From: Anaerolineaceae bacterium
GTDB taxonomy: Bacteria > Chloroflexota > Anaerolineae > Anaerolineales > Anaerolineaceae
Length of the DNA stretch: 64,000 nt
Assembly (NCBI GenBank): GCA_029265815.1
Contig: JAJUGU010000001.1
Coordinates: forward strand, 547,941-611,940
Reading direction: 5' to 3'
Numbering within the stretch: position 1 is the stretch's first letter; the number at the start of each line of letters is the position of its first letter. The position numbers and the translations under genes were made by a program. The notes beneath the pieces were generated by a model that had not been told where the DNA came from, ran no database searches, and saw only the letters and a program-made list of their open reading frames with translations. Below are positions 1 to 11,734 of this stretch, piece by piece.

Positions 1-684
1 CTACTGGTTCAAGGACCTGCTCTCCATATACATAATCTTAAAGACAACCCAGATCTGATCTTGCTTCAAGAGGATCCCGATGCGGTTCTTTTGCCGCGTA
101 AGGGGTTTACAGCGATCTTTATTACTGCTATCACACTCACAATTGCCGCTCTTGAGATCCTTCCGATTGCGCTCGTAGTATTATCAGGAGCGGTCCTTCT
201 TGTTCTAACTGGCTGCATGAATCTAAATGATGCTTTTCACGGTATCGAGTGGAAAGCAATTTTTCTAATCGCCGGTCTTTGGCCAATGAGTATCGCTATC
301 CAAGAGACTGGACTGGCCGCTGTTGCAATTAATCAGTTGCTTGAATTAGTTGGTGGTGGTACCCCTCTGCTTATAATCTCGGTATTTTTATTTTTATCCA
401 TGCTGCTTACTTTATTGATCAGCGGACAGGTTTCCGCTATTGTGATGATTCCCCTTGCTCTTACAGCAGCCGGAAGTATGAACATTGATCCACGGCCCTT
501 CGCGCTGGCAGTTGCTATGGGTTGCTCTCTGGCGTTCATCACTCCACTGGGTCACCCGGTGAACATTATGGTCATGAATCCTGGCGGGTACACTTTCAAA
601 GATTTCAAACGTGTAGGGTTCCCTTTAACCATCCTTGTCTTTTTCACAATTCTGATCGCAATTAAAGTCTATTGGGGGCTATAA
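1..684 (+). CDS. SLC13/DASS-type anion permease, C-terminal part (gene truncated by window start; TrkA-C/RCK-like tail then membrane domain)
   Basis: Frame open from base 1 (LLVQGPALHIHNLKDNPDLILLQEDPDAVLLPRKGF...) followed by hydrophobic segments and the SLC13-like GHPVNIMVMNPGGY motif. Confidence 0.8.
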   Translation, partial: LLVQGPALHIHNLKDNPDLILLQEDPDAVLLPRKGFTAIFITAITLTIAALEILPIALVVLSGAVLLVLTGCMNLNDAFHGIEWKAIFLIAGLWPMSIAIQETGLAAVAINQLLELVGGGTPLLIISVFLFLSMLLTLLISGQVSAIVMIPLALTAAGSMNIDPRPFALAVAMGCSLAFITPLGHPVNIMVMNPGGYTFKDFKRVGFPLTILVFFTILIAIKVYWGL

Positions 685-1821
<1,137 letters not shown>

Positions 1822-3405
1822 ATGACATTACTTCAATCGATCATTCTCGGTATCATTCAGGGTCTTACTGAGTTTCTACCTATTTCCTCTTCCGCTCACC
1901 TTGTCTTGGTTCCATACATATTCAATTGGAACCTCCCTGAAAGCCAGATTTTTCCGTTTGATGTTTTGGTTCAAATTGGTACTCTCGTGGCTGTGATCAT
2001 TTATTTCTGGAAAGACCTGATCATTATATTAAAAGCATTCTTTCGAGGTCTGGTCGAGCGCAAGCCATTTGACGAGCCAAACGCTCGCCTGGGTTGGTAT
2101 CTCATCCTTGCTACCATTCCAGCTGGTCTTGCTGGTGTATTGCTAAAATCAAAAGTTGAGGCGGCTTTCAACAATCCCCGCCTGACCGCATATTTTCTGA
2201 TTATCACTGCAGTAATGCTGCTTGCCGCAGAATTTTTCAGCCGCCGCAGCCGCTCATTGGTGGATCTCAAATGGTATGATGCTTTATGGATAGGAATTTT
2301 TCAAGCTATATCCATTTTCCCTGGTGTTTCGCGCTCAGGTTCCACAATCACTGGTGGGATGACTCGCCATTTTGACCGGCCTTCCGCAGCCCGTTTTTCT
2401 TTTCTGATGTCCATCCCGGTAATGATCGCAGCAGGAGGAATGAGTCTTTTAGACTTGTTAGAGGTCCCAGATCTGGGTGCATTCCTACCTGTGCTCGCCA
2501 TTGGCTTTATTGCTGCTCTTCTAGTTGGGTATTTATCCATCCACTGGCTGCTCTCGTTTTTGAAAAAAAGGTCACTGGTTTATTTTTCCGCCTACTGTGC
2601 ACTGCTGGCGATTACTGTGATCATCATCGGCAACGTTCGCAGCGAAACAAACCAATCCCCTGCGGTGTTTACTTCAACTCAAACACAATCTCTTGCTGCT
2701 AACATAACTGAACTTCCCCAGGCATCCGTAACTAATATCGAATACACAGCTTCTCTAGACTGGATGCTCCCGGCAATGACATCCTGCGCTAATGCAACAA
2801 AAGATTTCTCAATCGTTACTCATCTCGTTCCAGGCAGCCAGTTCACCCCATCCGAAGGAGCGATCCTCCTTCGATGGGGAGAACCTCCCAACCTGATCGA
2901 ATATTCCACCCAGCTTGGAATCAACCAGCTTAAGGTCGTGGTCAATCCCTCAAACCCAGTGGATTCTCTGTCAAGTGATTTGATTCGTCAGATTTCACAC
3001 AAAGAACTCTCTTCGTGGAGTGAGGTATATCAGAATTGCCCTGATTGTTTTGCATCGAACCTGGGAACGGAGTTGGGCGCAACTTCACCTGGATTTAATT
3101 TTTATCTTGTCGGCGAGGAGATTCAGGACCTTTTCGACAGGGTTTTAATGGCCAATGCTCCGGTTTCACGTGCCTCATCCACACTGATTCCTTCTACATT
3201 GAGCATGCGTGATGCTGTTTCAAATTCCCCATCTCAGATCGGCTTTCTTCCTTCTGGGGCAATCGACACAACTGTGAAACCAGTGACAATAACCGGTATC
3301 GAAGAGGACAGCCTGACACTGCCAATCCTTGCCATTTCGAAGGAGAAGCCACAGGGTTCTACAGCTGAATGGCTTATTTGCTTACAGCAATCCCTAAATC
3401 CATAA
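1822..3405 (+). CDS. uppP: Undecaprenyl-diphosphatase fused to a C-terminal PstS/PBP-like extracytoplasmic domain
   Basis: N-terminal QGLTEFLPISSSAHL and GVSRSGSTI are UppP/BacA motifs; about 250 extra residues contain KVVVNPSNPVDSLSSDLIRQISHKELSSWSE, typical of PBP-like domains. Confidence 0.9.
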   Translation: MTLLQSIILGIIQGLTEFLPISSSAHLVLVPYIFNWNLPESQIFPFDVLVQIGTLVAVIIYFWKDLIIILKAFFRGLVERKPFDEPNARLGWYLILATIPAGLAGVLLKSKVEAAFNNPRLTAYFLIITAVMLLAAEFFSRRSRSLVDLKWYDALWIGIFQAISIFPGVSRSGSTITGGMTRHFDRPSAARFSFLMSIPVMIAAGGMSLLDLLEVPDLGAFLPVLAIGFIAALLVGYLSIHWLLSFLKKRSLVYFSAYCALLAITVIIIGNVRSETNQSPAVFTSTQTQSLAANITELPQASVTNIEYTASLDWMLPAMTSCANATKDFSIVTHLVPGSQFTPSEGAILLRWGEPPNLIEYSTQLGINQLKVVVNPSNPVDSLSSDLIRQISHKELSSWSEVYQNCPDCFASNLGTELGATSPGFNFYLVGEEIQDLFDRVLMANAPVSRASSTLIPSTLSMRDAVSNSPSQIGFLPSGAIDTTVKPVTITGIEEDSLTLPILAISKEKPQGSTAEWLICLQQSLNP

Positions 3406-3535
3406 GTGGTAATTTGTTATAGATCTCACAATTTCCCCATCACTTAAGACTATCAAGTAATTGGCATAAGAAAATCCAAGATCGTTCGCTTCCGAATTCT
3501 CTTTATTGAGGTGCATCGAGGTTCTTAATGATGTA

Positions 3536-3564
3536 AACCCCGGCTATTATTTTTAACCGGGGTT
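3536..3564. terminator. Inverted repeat between convergent uppP and glnA
   Basis: AACCCCGG-N13-CCGGGGTT; poor T-tract on either strand. Confidence 0.45.
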
Positions 3565-3590
3565 AGGGCACGCTGGTACTTATGAAATGA

Positions 3591-4928
3591 TTAAGCCAGT
3601 TCTAGATATTTTTCCAATTCCCAATCCATTACTTTCAATCGATAATCTTCCCACTCGGCCCATTTAGCCCTTTTAAACGCTTCATACAACGTTTCGCCAA
3701 GAGCATTCTTAATTAGAGGATCGCTATCCATTTCGATCAGAGCTTCTCGTAGTGACCCGGGAAGTTCAACGATGTTTCTCGCCTCTCTTTCTTCACGGGT
3801 CATGTCATAAACATTTATGTTATTTAATGGTGCGGGGGCTCTGAGATTTCTCTCAATGCCATCAATCGCAGCAGTAAGCATGACGGTAAATGCCAGGTAG
3901 GGATTGCATGACGGATCAGGACAGCGCAATTCTGCTCTTACCGCGGTGGTCAATCCATCGTTTGCACGCGGGATGCGGATCAATGCAGACCTGTTGGTTT
4001 GAGCCCAACCCACATAAACAGGAGCTTCATATCCTGATACGAGTCTTTTATAAGAATTAACCGTCGGAGAGGTCACCGCTGAGAATGCTCTTGCATGTGC
4101 CAGCTGGCCGGCGATGAATCCATACGCGATTTTTGATAGATGAAATTCGTCGTCTTTGTCATAAAAAAGATTACTGCCGTTTTTATCAAACAGAGATTGG
4201 TGGCAGTGCATCCCTGAACCAGCGATGCCAAAAATTGGTTTGGGCATGAAGGAAGCCACCAATCCATTCTGAGCGGCAATGGCTTTAACAGTGTATTTCA
4301 TCGTTAAAACATTATCAGCCGAACGCAGGGCGTCACTAAAGTGGAAGTCGATTTCATGCTGAGCCAGAGCACATTCATGGTGCCCCACTTCTACTTCCAA
4401 CCCCATAATGTCAAGCGCATGCATTAATTCCGTTCGAACACGAACAGCTTCATCATTGGGTGAAAAATCAAAATAACCACCGACGTCATGCGGAACAGGG
4501 CGAATTGAGGAATCTCCATTTCGGCGAAAGAGAAAGAATTCCGGTTCTGACCCCACCATGAATTTCCAACCTTTTCGATCAATCTCATCAAGTTTCGATT
4601 TGAGTACTCCCCTCGGATCGCCCTCAAACCGTCGCCCATCAGGGTGGAAAATATCGCAGAAAAGGCGGGCGCGTTTGAATTCCATTGGCGACCACGGGAG
4701 CACAGCATAAGTATCTATATCAGGGCATAACCGCATATCACTCTCCTGGATACGCGCAAAACCTTCCACAGATGAGCCGTCGAACCAGATGCCGTCATCA
4801 AGCGCTTCACCTAAACGCGAAATGGGCATGTCCACGCTTTTCACTGACCCCGTGACATCAGTAAATTGAAGCGAGATAAACCCAACCTCATCAACAGCAA
4901 TTCTTTCCAGCAATTCTTTCTTGTCCAT
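3591..4928 (-). CDS. glnA: Type I glutamine synthetase
   Basis: WFDGSSVEGFARIQESDM, GSGMHCHQSL, NSYKRLVSGYEAPVYVGWA; start reassigned from the ORF-track 5042 to 4928, preceded by AAAGGAGATAATC. Confidence 0.95.
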   Translation of the reverse strand: MDKKELLERIAVDEVGFISLQFTDVTGSVKSVDMPISRLGEALDDGIWFDGSSVEGFARIQESDMRLCPDIDTYAVLPWSPMEFKRARLFCDIFHPDGRRFEGDPRGVLKSKLDEIDRKGWKFMVGSEPEFFLFRRNGDSSIRPVPHDVGGYFDFSPNDEAVRVRTELMHALDIMGLEVEVGHHECALAQHEIDFHFSDALRSADNVLTMKYTVKAIAAQNGLVASFMPKPIFGIAGSGMHCHQSLFDKNGSNLFYDKDDEFHLSKIAYGFIAGQLAHARAFSAVTSPTVNSYKRLVSGYEAPVYVGWAQTNRSALIRIPRANDGLTTAVRAELRCPDPSCNPYLAFTVMLTAAIDGIERNLRAPAPLNNINVYDMTREEREARNIVELPGSLREALIEMDSDPLIKNALGETLYEAFKRAKWAEWEDYRLKVMDWELEKYLELA

Positions 4929-4941
4929 GATTATCTCCTTT

Positions 4942-4979
4942 GAATTAAAAAGACTAAAGGCATACGAAGGTATGCCTTT
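4942..4979 (-). terminator. Intrinsic-terminator-like hairpin in the glnA 5' UTR (possible attenuator)
   Basis: Minus strand AAAGGCATAC-CTTC-GTATGCCTTT (10-bp perfect stem) followed by AGTCTTTTTAATTC, immediately upstream of the glnA SD. Confidence 0.7.
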
Positions 4980-5046
4980 AAATAATGAATACATCAATAC
5001 GAGCATCCCTTCCATTTCAACAATACAGGTGTGCCTTACCACCAGA

Positions 5047-5251
5047 CCAATATCAGAAACCTGTCCCGAACGTCACCGTGCGGTTTTCATTGCTGATTTG
5101 TATTGGAAGGGAGATTGAAGCCCTTGGTTGGGCTCCGGAGGCATCCGCTGATCATTCGATTTTCCCCTGAATCCATCCCCCCAGGGTTAACATCCTTCTC
5201 GCGAAGGAGAACCTCCACCTCGTCATCTCGACATTCCGAGATGCAGCCGCT
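5047..5251 (-). ncRNA. glmS-like (glucosamine-6-phosphate) self-cleaving ribozyme/riboswitch candidate upstream of glnA
   Basis: Minus strand A|GCGGCTG-CATCTCG-GAATGT-CGAGATG-ACGAGGTGGAGGTT-[49 nt]-ATCGAATGATCAGCGGATGCCTCC-GGAGCCC-AACCAA-GGGCTTC then CCAAT..ATCAG...CTGATATTGG. Blocks GACGAGG, GGAGGUU, AUCGAAU and GCGGAUGCCUCC match the remembered glmS ribozyme core; P1-, P3- and P4-like helices can be drawn. Confidence 0.8.
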
Positions 5252-5287
5252 GTTTCTCTCGTTATTCAGTTGTTAAATATTGAAAGT

Positions 5288-5316
5288 ATCATACAGAGGT
5301 TGAATGAATTTGTCAA
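5288..5316 (-). promoter_or_regulatory. Sigma70-type promoter for the ribozyme-glnA transcript
   Basis: Minus strand TTGACA-17 nt-TATGAT; predicted start about 30 nt upstream of the putative cleavage site. Confidence 0.75.
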
Positions 5317-5459
5317 TAGGTATTCTTTACAATAAGGCTTCTGCAATTTTTTACCATATCAGCCAAGGCATATATGAAGTGTAACTGAATCAATTTTTCT
5401 ATTTTCACATACCCGAAAAATACCCTTGACAAAATTTGTATGATTCCATTCTCATTCGC

Positions 5460-5488
5460 TTGTCTAAATTGAACAAATGTACTATAAT
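5460..5488 (+). promoter_or_regulatory. Sigma70-type promoter for recA
   Basis: TTGTCT-17 nt-TATAAT. Confidence 0.65.
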
Positions 5489-5555
5489 AATTAAAAATAC
5501 AACAAAATTCATACTATAATTATTAAAATACCCTTTTATGAGAGGATTCCCCCCT

Positions 5556-6659
5556 ATGGCAAAGAAATCCCTTACCCAACCGGAGTTAAATCAGTTTGAC
5601 AAGTCAGTGCCCATGAACGAAGCCAAGCGCGCCGTACTTGACAAAGCACTTGGGGATATTGTTAAACGTTATGGAGAGGGATCAATCATGCGTTTAGGCG
5701 AAGCTCATCAGCTGGGAATTGAGGTGATACCCACTGGTTCTCTTTCGCTTGATATCGCGCTTGGTGTGGGTGGAATCCCCCGTGGAAGGATCACGGAGAT
5801 CTTTGGCCCAGAATCTTCAGGTAAAACGACGCTTTGTCTGCACATTGCTGCTGAAGCTCAAAAACTTGGCGGTACAGTAGCATTCATCGACATGGAACAT
5901 GCTCTTGATCCAGCTTATGCTGCAAAACTCGGTGTCGATGTTGAAAGCCTGCTCGTTTCGCAGCCAGATATGGGCGAACAGGCTCTTGAGATCGCTGAAA
6001 CCCTCGTCCGGTCTGGAGCAATCGAATTGGTGATCATCGACTCGGTCGCAGCGCTCGTGCCGCGCGCTGAAATCGAAGGTGATATGGGTGATGCCAGCAT
6101 GGGTATGCAGGCACGCTTGATGTCACAGGCGCTGCGCAAATTATCAGGGGCAATTAATCAAACGAAAACTGCGGTCATCTTTACCAACCAGCTGCGCCAA
6201 AAGATTGGCGTGATGTTCGGTAACCCCGAAACCACCCCGGGTGGTTTAGCATTGAAATTTTATGCTTCCGTCCGCCTGGATACGCGTCGCATTCAATCAA
6301 TTAAAATGGGTTCTGAAATTGTTGGCAATCGCACCCGTGTACGCGTAGTGAAAAATAAAGTTGCGCCGCCTTTCCGCACTGCTGAGTTCGACATCATGTA
6401 TAACGAAGGAATTTCGAAAGAAGGCGATATCATCGACCTGGCTGCTGCCATGGACGTGGTAACCAAGCGCGGAGCTTTCTTCTCTTACGGAGACATACGG
6501 CTTGGTCAAGGCCGAGAGAACGCCAAAGAATTCCTGCGTCAGAACATCGACCTCTGTGATGAGATCGAAAATGTGGTTCGCCAGCGAGCAATGGGCGGAG
6601 AATTTGCCTTCAATCTAGTTGGAAGCGCAGACGACGACACATCTATAGGCGATGAATAA
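5556..6659 (+). CDS. recA: Recombinase A (ORF track starts at 5538; ATGGCAAAG at 5556 preferred)
   Basis: [52 protein letters not shown]. Confidence 0.98.
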   Translation: MAKKSLTQPELNQFDKSVPMNEAKRAVLDKALGDIVKRYGEGSIMRLGEAHQLGIEVIPTGSLSLDIALGVGGIPRGRITEIFGPESSGKTTLCLHIAAEAQKLGGTVAFIDMEHALDPAYAAKLGVDVESLLVSQPDMGEQALEIAETLVRSGAIELVIIDSVAALVPRAEIEGDMGDASMGMQARLMSQALRKLSGAINQTKTAVIFTNQLRQKIGVMFGNPETTPGGLALKFYASVRLDTRRIQSIKMGSEIVGNRTRVRVVKNKVAPPFRTAEFDIMYNEGISKEGDIIDLAAAMDVVTKRGAFFSYGDIRLGQGRENAKEFLRQNIDLCDEIENVVRQRAMGGEFAFNLVGSADDDTSIGDE

Positions 6660-6668
6660 TTAAAACAA

Positions 6669-7226
6669 ATGTCACGATTTATCACACCAGCGGTCGTTGG
6701 AAAAATCATACTTATCGGAACCTTGCTTGTGTTCATGATAGCAGGATGTCGATCGTTCCCTCCATCACGCGAACTCCCTGCGGATGCCCAATCGGCACCC
6801 TTTAAGGCTCCTCCCATGCTGCCAACGCCAACGGTTCCAGTGCTGGTAGATGAACAAGCAACCCAGCAATCGGCGCAAGCTGCCAATTGCACCAACGATC
6901 TTCTTTTCCTTGAAGATCTAACGATTCCAGATGGAACTCAGGTCAATCCGGGTACAGTCATGAGTAAGGAATGGAAGGTCAAGAATAGTGGTACCTGTAA
7001 CTGGAATGAGACTTACTCCATTCGTCTGGTATCTGGTGAAAGCCTTGGGGCTTCATCACCTCAAACACTCATACCCGCGCGGAATGGAGCTGAAGCTACA
7101 ATCAGCATAACCATTACAGCTCCCTCAGATCCAGGAAAATACTCAAGCACATGGCGCGCTTTTGACTCTAATGATCAACCCTTCGGTGAATGGTTTTCAG
7201 TGGAAATCACCGTAATTAATCCTTGA
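6669..7226 (+). CDS. Lipoprotein with NBR1-type Ig-like domain
   Basis: Lipobox-like LLVFMIAGC; FLEDLTIPDGTQVNPGTVMSKEWKVKNSGTCNWNETYSIRLVSG...GKYSSTWRAFDSNDQPFGEWFSVEITV. Confidence 0.75.
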   Translation: MSRFITPAVVGKIILIGTLLVFMIAGCRSFPPSRELPADAQSAPFKAPPMLPTPTVPVLVDEQATQQSAQAANCTNDLLFLEDLTIPDGTQVNPGTVMSKEWKVKNSGTCNWNETYSIRLVSGESLGASSPQTLIPARNGAEATISITITAPSDPGKYSSTWRAFDSNDQPFGEWFSVEITVINP

Positions 7227-8146
7227 TCACACTTGGATTACTCGGAATGAACCGGTTTAATAAAGGTGTGCGCTGGATTTTCTACATTTTACTCGTCTGC
7301 GCAGTTGGAGTATTTGCTTTACTCTTGACGGCCCTTATTCCTGGCAGTTCAATCGGAATCGCCGCACCAATCGATCAAGTTTCACCGACCAGCACCTTTG
7401 CGCTCTATGATCCTTCCGTGTCATCCACTGTTACATTAACACCATTTCAGCCTCTACCCACAGATACCCCTACCCCCACCGCAACGAACACCCCAAAGCC
7501 AACGGCAACATTTACCGCATCACCCTTGCCAACAATCACACTGCAACCAACAAACCCGCCTCAACCCACAATTCCTCCGGTTGACGGGATCCCATCCTCC
7601 GCTGAAATTTCTGGTCTTGCAGGCTATCCACAAAACCATAATCTCTCCTGTGAGGCACGCTCTGCCGTAGATTGGGCAAGGTATTATGGTGTGTCGATAA
7701 GTGAGGCAGATTTTTTGGCTCAACTTCCAATTTCAGATAATCCAGAAACCGGATTTGTAGGTAATGTCGATGATCCTATAGGTCAAATTCCTCCTGATTC
7801 CTACGGTGTCCATGCCTCACCAGTGGCCCGGGTACTGCGTGGTTATGGACTGTCAGCAACCGCTCGAAAAGGATATTCCTTTGAAGAATTAAAGCGCCAG
7901 ATTGCTAGTGGAAACCCGGTAATTGTTTGGGTAATTGGAAACGTTTGGTCTGGATACCCTGTTAGCTATACCACCTCCGAAGGTGAAACAGTAACCGTAG
8001 CCCATAATGAACACACTGCGATTGTGGTTGGATACGATGAATATGGTGTTACGCTGGTTGATAATCATTATGTTTACTGGCGCTCCAATAGCGCATTTCT
8101 TGGATCATGGTCAGTGCTAGGAAACATGGCAATCACCGCTGATTAA
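7223..8146 (+). CDS. Membrane-anchored C39-like cysteine peptidase family protein with Pro/Thr-rich linker
   Basis: N-terminal TM, TPTPTATNTPKPT linker, then HNLSCEARSAVDWARYYG...GNPVIVWV...HTAIVVGYDEYGVTLVDNH. Confidence 0.75.
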   Translation: MITLGLLGMNRFNKGVRWIFYILLVCAVGVFALLLTALIPGSSIGIAAPIDQVSPTSTFALYDPSVSSTVTLTPFQPLPTDTPTPTATNTPKPTATFTASPLPTITLQPTNPPQPTIPPVDGIPSSAEISGLAGYPQNHNLSCEARSAVDWARYYGVSISEADFLAQLPISDNPETGFVGNVDDPIGQIPPDSYGVHASPVARVLRGYGLSATARKGYSFEELKRQIASGNPVIVWVIGNVWSGYPVSYTTSEGETVTVAHNEHTAIVVGYDEYGVTLVDNHYVYWRSNSAFLGSWSVLGNMAITAD

Positions 8147-8160
8147 CACCCGGATCAATA

Positions 8161-8187
8161 AAAAAAACGGAGCCAAAATAGCTCCGT
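8161..8187 (-). terminator. Intrinsic terminator downstream of ahcY
   Basis: Minus strand ACGGAGC-TATTTTG-GCTCCGT followed by TTTTTT. Confidence 0.8.
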
Positions 8188-8212
8188 CCCAATTCTCACC
8201 ACCCCAACCGGT

Positions 8213-10443
<2,231 letters not shown>

Positions 10444-10465
10444 TGATAATCCATCCAATTCGTAA

Positions 10466-11503
10466 TTATAAACGTAAACTCGTCAGATTCTGTGTAAAAG
10501 GAGGACGTATAATTCCGCGTTCGGTTACCCAGGCAGAAATCAATTCGTTCGGAGTAACATCAAATGCCGGATTTATCGCACTTGCATTCTCAGGTGCAAC
10601 AGCCTCACCCTGATATCTTAATCCTAATACTTCCTCTGGATCGCGTTGTTCGATACTGACCTGATGCCCACAGTCTATACTTAAATCCATTGTTGAGATA
10701 GGAAAGACGCATACGACTGGAACCTGGTTGGCATGAGCAGCCAGGCTTAGCATGTATGTACCAATTTTATTGACCACATCTCCGTTGGCTGCAACCCGGT
10801 CTGCACCAAAAAACACCTTTTTAACCTTTCCGCTCTGGAGGAAATAACCAGCAGCATTATCGGTAATGATATCGTACGGAATATGATACTGGTCAAGTTC
10901 CCAGGCGGTCAATCGGGAACCCTGAAGCCGGGGGCGAGTCTCATCCACTAACACATGCACTCTTTTACCATGTTCGTATGCATAACGGATCGCACCAAGT
11001 GCAGTACCCCAATCAACAACAGCTAATGCCCCCGTATTGCAATGATGGATGATCGTATCTCCATCGTCAATCAAACTTGCACCATTCTTTGCAAGGAGAA
11101 AGTTTGTCTGCACATCCTCTTCGGCAATAGCCTTTGCTTCAGATAGAATTTGTTGCTGGGCTTCGCTGATTGAAGTCTGACACTCAAGCACTGACATGAC
11201 CCTACGTACACCCCATGCCAGATTTATTGCAGTCGGCCGCGATTTTTCTAGCAGATCTGCAGATTCCTTCAGCTTTCGCTTCAAATCACTGATTGTGGAA
11301 AATTCATGATTGATCGCGTCTAGTGCAATCCCGAAGGCGCCTGCTACGCCCAACGCAGGTGCACCGCGAATCGCCATCGTTCGTATGGCCTCCGCCATCT
11401 CAGACGCAGAGGAACATGTAATATGGTCCAATCTGGCAGGCAGCCGGCGTTGATCAATCATGCGAACAGTGTTAGATTCAGAGAGCCACTCGATCGTACG
11501 CAT
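10466..11503 (-). CDS. mtnA: S-methyl-5-thioribose-1-phosphate isomerase (start MRTIEWL)
   Basis: MAIRGAPALGVAGAFG, HHCNTGALA, VHVLVDETRPRLQGSRLTAWEL, GADRVAANGDVVNKIGTYMLSLAA. Confidence 0.95.
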   Translation of the reverse strand: MRTIEWLSESNTVRMIDQRRLPARLDHITCSSASEMAEAIRTMAIRGAPALGVAGAFGIALDAINHEFSTISDLKRKLKESADLLEKSRPTAINLAWGVRRVMSVLECQTSISEAQQQILSEAKAIAEEDVQTNFLLAKNGASLIDDGDTIIHHCNTGALAVVDWGTALGAIRYAYEHGKRVHVLVDETRPRLQGSRLTAWELDQYHIPYDIITDNAAGYFLQSGKVKKVFFGADRVAANGDVVNKIGTYMLSLAAHANQVPVVCVFPISTMDLSIDCGHQVSIEQRDPEEVLGLRYQGEAVAPENASAINPAFDVTPNELISAWVTERGIIRPPFTQNLTSLRL

Positions 11504-11509
11504 TTCACT

Positions 11510-11535
11510 AAAAAACGCTCCCTCTGGAGAGCGTT
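11510..11535 (-). promoter_or_regulatory. Hairpin plus T6 directly upstream of the mtnA start
   Basis: Minus strand AACGCTC-TCCAGAGG-GAGCGTT-TTTTT 7 nt before ATG; the purine-rich AGAGGGAG overlaps loop and stem. Confidence 0.5.
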
Positions 11536-11734
11536 CCTTCCGATTTAGTTTAACATGGTTTATATAGAATGACAATATAAATCACTCCATACCATGCCAG
11601 TTGCTGCAAGTTTTCTATAATCAACCTTTCATTTTTTTGCGAGACCTTGAAATTGATGCGTTTTTTTACTTAAAAGTCCGGTAGAATTCTAGAAACAATG
11701 ATTTTATAAACCTGGAACGCATGGTAAACAATAA

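Noticed and set aside
4929-5042. N-terminal extension of glnA in the ORF track (MVRHTCIVEMEGMLVLMYSLF...)
   Set aside because: Runs through the leader hairpin; a strong SD precedes the internal MDKKELLERIAVDEVGF start, which matches GlnA N-termini.
4921-5170. Small plus-strand ORFs (65 and 61 aa) in the recA-glnA intergenic region
   Set aside because: They lie antisense to the structured glnA leader, which explains the sequence better.
5047-5251. Alternative identities for the glnA leader: T-box, cyanobacterial glnA RNA, SAM or c-di-AMP riboswitch
   Set aside because: None of the consensus blocks I remember for those classes is present, whereas the glmS ribozyme core blocks appear in order.
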